Below are positions 50,992 through 55,401 of a stretch of DNA of 55,401 nucleotides, one piece after another (position 1 is the first letter of the stretch; every line of letters starts with the position of its first letter). The position numbers were made by a program, and so were the translations under genes. Source of the stretch: Candidatus Homeothermus arabinoxylanisolvens (GTDB lineage Bacteria; Bacteroidota; Bacteroidia; Bacteroidales; Muribaculaceae); the NCBI GenBank assembly GCA_001689405.1, contig LUJO01000003.1:1-55401 (forward strand), written 5' to 3'. The notes under the pieces are model-generated. The model was not told where the DNA came from, ran no database searches, and saw nothing but the letters and a program-made list of their open reading frames with translations.

Positions 50992-52623
50992 TTATTTCGC
51001 TTTCCTGAATGTAAGCTCGTGCAGCTCACACATCGACTTGTCCTTTGTGGGCGAGGTAAACAGCAGGTATATGGCGTGCTTCCCTTTCATGCCCTTTAGG
51101 CCCGACAGCTTCACGGCCATGTCGGTGCGCTCCTGCTTGGCGTTGGGGCTTAGAGTGAGGCTTCCTATCTTGCGCCCTCCACGCTCGCTCCACGGGCTGT
51201 CGACCATGATGTCGATTCGGCCTTCGGTTCCGAGAGGCTTGATGTTGAGCACCAGCTCGTTGTCCTTTGTGGTGTCGAGCAGGTCGAAGTTGTAGTATTT
51301 GTAGCCTACGGTCGAGCCGTCGGTGTTGTTGACCACCGGATTGCTGTTGACGCGCAGGTCGTAGGGAGTTTCAAAATTCTTCTCATCGCCGTAGGTGGGC
51401 TGCACGTATGAGCCCGAGAAGGTGAAGTTGGGCCATGCCGAGATGGCCTTGCGCGGGCCTGTGTAGTAGCAGGCTATTCCGGCCGAGTAGCGGTGGTAGG
51501 GGTCAAGCCCTGAGGTTTCAAAACCCTGTGAGGTGTATTCGGCCTCGCTTATCTCGACTTTGCCGCCGGGGCCTTCGGTAACTTTTACTTCGATAGGCTC
51601 AACCATTGCCTGGCGTGCATATTCGGTGGTACCGTTCTGGCGGTGGTAGAACACATACCACTGTCCATTTATCTCGGCTATGCTGCCGTGGGTGTTGCCG
51701 TTGGGCGTAGCCGTGGCTATGGGATTGCCCTGAAGGTCGGTGTCGCGTCCTCGGCCGTCGATTATCGTGCCGCCGTAGGTGAACGGGCCGAGCGGATTGT
51801 CGCTGTAGGCGTAGGCAAGCGTGTAGTTGGAGGTGGGAAGGCCCCACTCGCCGTTGTCTGACTTGCGGCTGTAAATAAATACGTATTTGTCCTTGATTTT
51901 GCGTATCGACGATGCCTCGAAGAATCGGAACACACCATCCTGCTTGTAGTGTGAAATCATGTCCTTGACCGGCTTGGTGCCCTTCTTGACCGTAGCCATG
52001 GTTACGGGGTCAAATTCGGCGCCGAGCGACTCCTCGAAGCCCCAGTAGCCGTAGACCTTGCCGTCGTCGTCGACAAGCACAGCCGGGTCAAATCGCAGAT
52101 CACCGTCGGTCAGCTTGGGCGACTCCTTGCTCCAGTTGCACACTACAAACGGGCCGTCGGGACGCGATGCCTTGGCTATCATGCCCTTGCGACCTTCGCT
52201 TTGGTTGTTGGGATAAAAATAGTAGGTCTTGTTGCCCTCCTTGTCGACTACCTCGGCTATGTCGGGGGCGTAAAGGATGTCGCCTATTCCCTCGGCATTG
52301 AGCGGTTTCCCGTTGGCGTCGGTTTTCGACTCGAATATGATGCCGTCATATCGCCATTCGTTGAGATTGTCAATCGGTGCCGACCACACTACCTGCTCGC
52401 GGCCGCAGTACTCCTTTATCAGTGAGTCATGGGAGCCGTACACGTAGACGCGGTATTTTCCCGGATTGTCGGGATCCTCAAATACGTAAGGTTCCCCGTC
52501 GGGGATGTACTCCCACAGCGGCAGATAAGGGTTGGCTCCATTAGCAGTGTTGAGCTGTGTCGCCAATGAAATTCCCGACAGTGTGCATGCTATTCGGTTG
52601 ATGTAATGAATGATTTTCTTCAT
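50992..52623 (-). CDS. Secreted glycoside hydrolase family 43 protein
   Basis: 543 residues. A signal peptide (about 1-29) leads straight into a five-bladed GH43 propeller: catalytic base Asp42 in YIPDGEPYVFED, the pKa-modulating Asp179 in RFDPAVLVDDDG, acid Glu236 in RFFEASSI, and the conserved calcium/histidine site in NGNTHGSIAEI (His312). A C-terminal beta-sandwich domain (about 390-543) resembles a CBM6-like or GH43-associated module. Members act on arabinan, xylan or arabinogalactan side chains as arabinofuranosidases or xylosidases; the exact activity is not readable. Exported to the periplasm. There is no SusC/SusD pair or regulator next to it. Confidence 0.92.
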   Translation of the reverse strand: MKKIIHYINRIACTLSGISLATQLNTANGANPYLPLWEYIPDGEPYVFEDPDNPGKYRVYVYGSHDSLIKEYCGREQVVWSAPIDNLNEWRYDGIIFESKTDANGKPLNAEGIGDILYAPDIAEVVDKEGNKTYYFYPNNQSEGRKGMIAKASRPDGPFVVCNWSKESPKLTDGDLRFDPAVLVDDDGKVYGYWGFEESLGAEFDPVTMATVKKGTKPVKDMISHYKQDGVFRFFEASSIRKIKDKYVFIYSRKSDNGEWGLPTSNYTLAYAYSDNPLGPFTYGGTIIDGRGRDTDLQGNPIATATPNGNTHGSIAEINGQWYVFYHRQNGTTEYARQAMVEPIEVKVTEGPGGKVEISEAEYTSQGFETSGLDPYHRYSAGIACYYTGPRKAISAWPNFTFSGSYVQPTYGDEKNFETPYDLRVNSNPVVNNTDGSTVGYKYYNFDLLDTTKDNELVLNIKPLGTEGRIDIMVDSPWSERGGRKIGSLTLSPNAKQERTDMAVKLSGLKGMKGKHAIYLLFTSPTKDKSMCELHELTFRKAK

Positions 52624-52652
52624 TGTCGTGATGAATTAAAGGTTATGAAACA

Positions 52653-52660
52653 CAAATATA
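52653..52660 (-). promoter_or_regulatory. -7 promoter element of the GH43 gene
   Basis: TATATTTG on the minus strand (52660-52653) matches the -7 consensus and lies 29 bases before the GH43 ATG at 52623. No well-spaced -33 element was seen. Confidence 0.45.
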
Positions 52661-52869
52661 CAAAATATTCGGCTAAACATAATAGCAAATGTCGCACATG
52701 ATGGCGATTCACTCCGGCTAAGCTGATTATGTGGGAATTTTGTTATACATTTGTATCGTAACAGTAAAGAATGTAATAAATTATGTCACGCTCAATTAAT
52801 AGAAGGCTCTTTTGGCATACTCTTCGCTTATGCACCTCCACTCCAAGTCAATACATACTGCTGACAAAA

Positions 52870-53138
52870 TAAATCCTTGACCGAAATGGTAAGCTATATC
52901 TTTGTGGGCGTATGTGCCTCCATAGCGACCGGCTTTTGAACGTATGCTTATGGCATTTGTCCGTTCAAGCCACGTTTTTACCGATAGTACAAAGTTGTTG
53001 CTTCCTGCGGCATTTTTAATTGTACCGAATTCAGTACAATTAAGAGCCGGCTCTAAAATCGGGATTATAGAGCATTTCCCATTCTCCGAGATACTCTATG
53101 GCGCTTTTAAGGCTCAACCAACGGAAGATTATTTGTGA
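52870..53138 (-). pseudogene. KilA-N domain gene remnant, frameshifted
   Basis: Translating the minus strand gives two frames that together read like a KilA-N DNA-binding domain. The first (53138 to about 53055) reads QIIFRWLSLKSAIEYLGEWE then MLYNPDF. The second (53041 to about 52870) reads NCTEFGTIKNAAGSNNFVLS, then VKTWLERTNAISIRSKAG and RYGGTYAHKDIAYHFGQG. Intact proteins run ...NPDFNxxEF... without a break, so 13 extra bases at 53042-53054, containing the perfect palindrome AGAGCCGGCTCT, have split the frame. The ends are also missing: no proper N-terminus and no C-terminal region. KilA-N proteins come from phages and mobile elements, so this is a decayed mobile-element gene between GH43 and DUF1593. 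Confidence 0.72.
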
Positions 53139-53164
53139 GTATGCATAACCACGACAGCCCATTG

Positions 53165-53208
53165 ATAAAATAAGACATCGCCACACACTCAACGAGGTTG
53201 GCGATGTC
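53165..53208 (-). terminator. Terminator after the DUF1593 gene
   Basis: GACATCGCCA (53174-53183) and its exact complement (53199-53208) form a 10-base stem with a 15-base loop, followed on the minus strand by TTATTTTATC. It lies 170 bases past the DUF1593 stop. Confidence 0.65.
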
Positions 53209-53378
53209 GCAGAAGGTCGGTATGACTGGAAGAGTGAGAGAGGGCTAGGAATATCAATATGATATGACATAAATTATTATTAAAACAATCTGACTAACGA
53301 GACGGCTGCCAGCATTCGTGCCTTTTGACTGACGTTTCTAATAATTTTATAGATTTCGTTTAGCGAATCATATTTACA

Positions 53379-54734
53379 TCACTCCACCTCAAACAAAATT
53401 CTTCGATAAGCAGTCAGTGCAGGTATTCCGTTATCATTGACTTCGAGTATGACATGGAAGTTCTTTCCTGAAGCATCCCGAGGCACTTCAATCTTGCATA
53501 CAGGTTGTGTTTCTCCATGTATTGTCACATTACCACGATAAGTCCCGGGCTCAGAATATATCGACCATTTATATGAGATTGAATCTCCATCGGGGTCTTC
53601 CGATTTCTGCGCATCAAGTTTTACGTCATCACCTGCTTTTACTGTTCTATACATACATTTTAGAGATTTATCTCCGTTTACCACTGCTACAGGATGGTGA
53701 TTGACGGTTGAAAAGTCAGCAGTGGTAGACCATAGCATTCGTGCTGCAAAATTGTTCCATATATGACCACGCCATCGGTTTATGGCATTGCAACCTTCGG
53801 GAGAGCTTCCTGTCATGTAGTAATCATCATACTGTTTTTCATTCTTTCCGCTCTTTTCGATAAATGACATTCCTCGTATATTTCTCTGTTTTTTAACGTC
53901 GAAACGTCCTCCCCAACCTCCATAATCGACATGTTCAGGAACATTAAGCCCGTTTGCATATACATAGAAGAATGATGGAGAATCCCCCTCGGTAGCCCAT
54001 ATCCTATTTGGATAATGAGAACCGAGACTTCCTCTGTTTTGGACGTTTTCTCTAGTCCACTCGTCAGAGGGTCCCCATCCGTACACTTCCACATTTCTGA
54101 TGTATTTAAGGTTCGGGAAATTCTTTGCAATCCATGCACCTGCATCGTCCTGTCCCAGAACATCGTAGATTCGTATTTTATTTATAAACCTACTTAATTC
54201 TTCTTCGCTTCGCGTGTTCTTAACCTTGTACAATGCCTGAGCCACGGTGTTCATTCCGCCCCATGCCGCAATCCAGACCGGACGACCGTCTTCTTCGTTG
54301 TCAACGGTGGAAATAATTAGCTCAGACCCCGGAGAATCCATATAGTCACCAACCCCCGACATGTTGGAGTGCTTTTGTCCGGTCACCGTGACTGATTTAA
54401 GATAATCTGCGTCTGGGAATCCGGCTGAGTGACAAGCCAGATTTGGTCTGACATCTTCATACCAGGATAACACTTCCCGTATCTTATCGGACTTGTCAGG
54501 GTCATCCATCCACACCTGAGAGCTTATGATGCCCTCAATATCAATTCTGTCAGAACATACGAGCAGATGGATCATCGACTGTGTGTCATCTGGATCGGTA
54601 CCTCCGAGATCGGTAGTTACTATCAACCGTTGCTTATCACTTTGTGATAATGGCTTGATTCCTTTAGCCACAATTGATTGAAAAGGAATCGCCACTGCAC
54701 ATAACAGGAGCGATGCGATTGCAAAACATTTCAT
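53379..54734 (-). CDS. Secreted DUF1593 protein (nucleoside hydrolase-like, Sde182 type)
   Basis: 451 residues with a signal peptide (about 1-23). The N-terminal two thirds (about 35-330) is a DUF1593 domain with a nucleoside-hydrolase-like start, RLIVTTDLGGTDPDDTQSM, whose Asp cluster would bind calcium, plus VWIAAWGGMNTVAQAL and the IYDVLGQDDAGAWIA block. The C-terminal part (about 345-451) is an immunoglobulin-like beta domain with LDAQKSEDPDGDSISYKW. Related proteins such as Sde182 have been described as cellulose-binding; others may cleave sugar-base or glycosidic bonds. A role in polysaccharide use fits the neighbouring GH43, but the function is not established. Uses less biased codons than gpmI. 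Confidence 0.88.
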   Translation of the reverse strand: MKCFAIASLLLCAVAIPFQSIVAKGIKPLSQSDKQRLIVTTDLGGTDPDDTQSMIHLLVCSDRIDIEGIISSQVWMDDPDKSDKIREVLSWYEDVRPNLACHSAGFPDADYLKSVTVTGQKHSNMSGVGDYMDSPGSELIISTVDNEEDGRPVWIAAWGGMNTVAQALYKVKNTRSEEELSRFINKIRIYDVLGQDDAGAWIAKNFPNLKYIRNVEVYGWGPSDEWTRENVQNRGSLGSHYPNRIWATEGDSPSFFYVYANGLNVPEHVDYGGWGGRFDVKKQRNIRGMSFIEKSGKNEKQYDDYYMTGSSPEGCNAINRWRGHIWNNFAARMLWSTTADFSTVNHHPVAVVNGDKSLKCMYRTVKAGDDVKLDAQKSEDPDGDSISYKWSIYSEPGTYRGNVTIHGETQPVCKIEVPRDASGKNFHVILEVNDNGIPALTAYRRILFEVE

Positions 54735-54779
54735 ATGTCATGTTATAAAATTAAAATATTTATACACCGTATGAGAATA

Positions 54780-54787
54780 CAAAGGTA
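54780..54787 (-). promoter_or_regulatory. -7 promoter element of the DUF1593 gene
   Basis: TACCTTTG on the minus strand (54787-54780) matches TAnnTTTG and lies 46 bases before the ATG at 54734. The remaining sequence to 55020 shows no gene I can support. Confidence 0.5.
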
Positions 54788-55020
54788 GTGAGAATCCCGT
54801 ATAAAGCTATCTCTGACAGGCGAAATCAGCGTTTCAAAGCTCATTTTCCCTCTTTTTGTACCGTCATTGTTTCTCCATGCGTCCAAAACCCTGTTTTATA
54901 GCGGTGAAAAATAATTCCTTGACAACTCTCATGACATCCGTTGAAAACAAATTCAGGCGTTTCCCTCAAAAAATGACTTAAGTGGCCTGGAATTCGCAGT
55001 TTACGCAGATGAGGTGTCTA

Positions 55021-55401
55021 TTATTGACTTTGCAGATATTTTCTTATTTCAATTTTTGCCTCGTCGATATCAGGATTTGAGAGGATAGGAATCAATTTAT
55101 CAATCTCTTCAATGGGACGGTTCCACCATTGTAGACGCTCCAGCAAGTCTATCATTTCAGAGTCAAATCTGCAGCGTATGACTTTTGCCGGATTGCCCAC
55201 GGCTATCGAAAAAGGCGGAATGTCGGAGGCTACTGTTGCATTTGTGCCGATTATGGCTCCGTCGCCTATATGTACGCCGGGCATGATTGTCACGTTCTGC
55301 CCGATCCAGACATCATTGCCTATGACAGTGTCACCTTTGAGCGGCAATTCATCCATTACAGGAGCAATCGCACCTCCCCAATCTCCTCCCATTATGTAGA
55401 A
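55021..55401 (-). CDS. Vat/CatB-type hexapeptide acetyltransferase, partial at right edge
   Basis: The C-terminal 126 residues of a left-handed beta-helix acetyltransferase; the frame runs off the right end (it reads FYIMGGDWGG at the edge), so the N-terminus and part of the active site are outside the window. Hexapeptide repeats are clear: TVIGNDVWIGQNVTIMPGVH, then IGDGAIIGTNATVASDIPPF. AVGNPAKVIRCRF and the tail DLLERLQWWN are typical of xenobiotic acetyltransferases of the streptogramin A (Vat) and chloramphenicol (CatB) group. The family uses acetyl-CoA. Whether it confers resistance or acetylates a sugar cannot be told. Confidence 0.85.
   Translation of the reverse strand, partial: FYIMGGDWGGAIAPVMDELPLKGDTVIGNDVWIGQNVTIMPGVHIGDGAIIGTNATVASDIPPFSIAVGNPAKVIRCRFDSEMIDLLERLQWWNRPIEEIDKLIPILSNPDIDEAKIEIRKYLQSQ

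Noticed and set aside
52944..53138. A 64-codon plus-strand frame in the GH43-DUF1593 gap
   Set aside because: The minus strand of the same bases reads as a KilA-N domain, which explains the open frame.
54788..55020. A short minus-strand frame near 54860-54930 (MRVVKELFFTAIKQGFGRMEKQ on the minus strand)
   Set aside because: Only 22 residues from its ATG, no promoter or similarity that I recognise; not enough to call a gene or relic.
1..55401. CRISPR arrays, tRNA or rRNA genes, insertion sequences
   Set aside because: No regularly spaced repeats, no cloverleaf with a CCA-type acceptor and no transposase motifs were seen on reading both strands.

Overview
The window looks like chromosomal DNA from a Bacteroidales bacterium, most likely from the Muribaculaceae (S24-7) or a close relative. 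This is inferred from three things: the promoters carry the Bacteroidetes-type -7 motif TAnnTTTG, often with TTTG about 19-21 bases upstream; Shine-Dalgarno signals are weak; and the gene families are typical of the group (fimbrillin and DUF5119 lipoproteins, DUF1593, Bacteroides-type M49 peptidase, subclass-A2 beta-lactamase). No rRNA, tRNA, CRISPR array, intact transposon or complete SusC/SusD locus was found.

Layout, left to right. 0-3.6 kb: a TPR protein and a major OmpA-like porin on the minus strand. 4-10.7 kb: a plus-strand run with a degenerate M23 (LytM-like) membrane protein, dxr, rseP, an RlmI-type rRNA methylase and a secreted M49 peptidase, closed by a bidirectional terminator. 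10.8-18.4 kb (minus): a fimbrillin/DUF5119 lipoprotein pair, then a tripartite RND efflux pump (adaptor, pump, TolC). 18.6-21.7 kb: prmA and an ABC ATPase/permease pair. 21.7-26.6 kb: a leuA-leuC-leuD-leuB operon headed by a promoter, a leucine-rich 18-residue leader peptide and mutually exclusive hairpins, i.e. a complete transcription attenuator. 26.7-31.1 kb: two paralogous CLC proteins whose genes converge and overlap, a sugar-phosphate transferase and a Sua5/YrdC enzyme. 31.2-36.6 kb: uvrA, an acidic protein, rsmI and a coiled-coil lipoprotein. 36.8-38 kb: a GH5 lipoprotein. 38.1-46.5 kb: a tightly packed plus-strand run ftsY, rimO, isochorismate synthase, two SGNH hydrolases, an MBOAT acyltransferase and a class A beta-lactamase lipoprotein. 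46.5-48.4 kb: a two-gene restriction-modification cassette. 48.5-55.4 kb (minus): gpmI, a DUF6155-like protein, a secreted GH43, the remains of a KilA-N gene, a DUF1593 protein, and a Vat/CatB-type acetyltransferase cut by the right edge.

Most genes are housekeeping or cell-envelope genes. The most interesting points are the leu attenuator, the SGNH-SGNH-MBOAT-beta-lactamase cluster, the paired CLC proteins that lack the internal proton glutamate, and a KilA-N relic broken by a 13-base, mostly palindromic insertion. All functional calls rest on reading motifs and family resemblance; no database search was possible.
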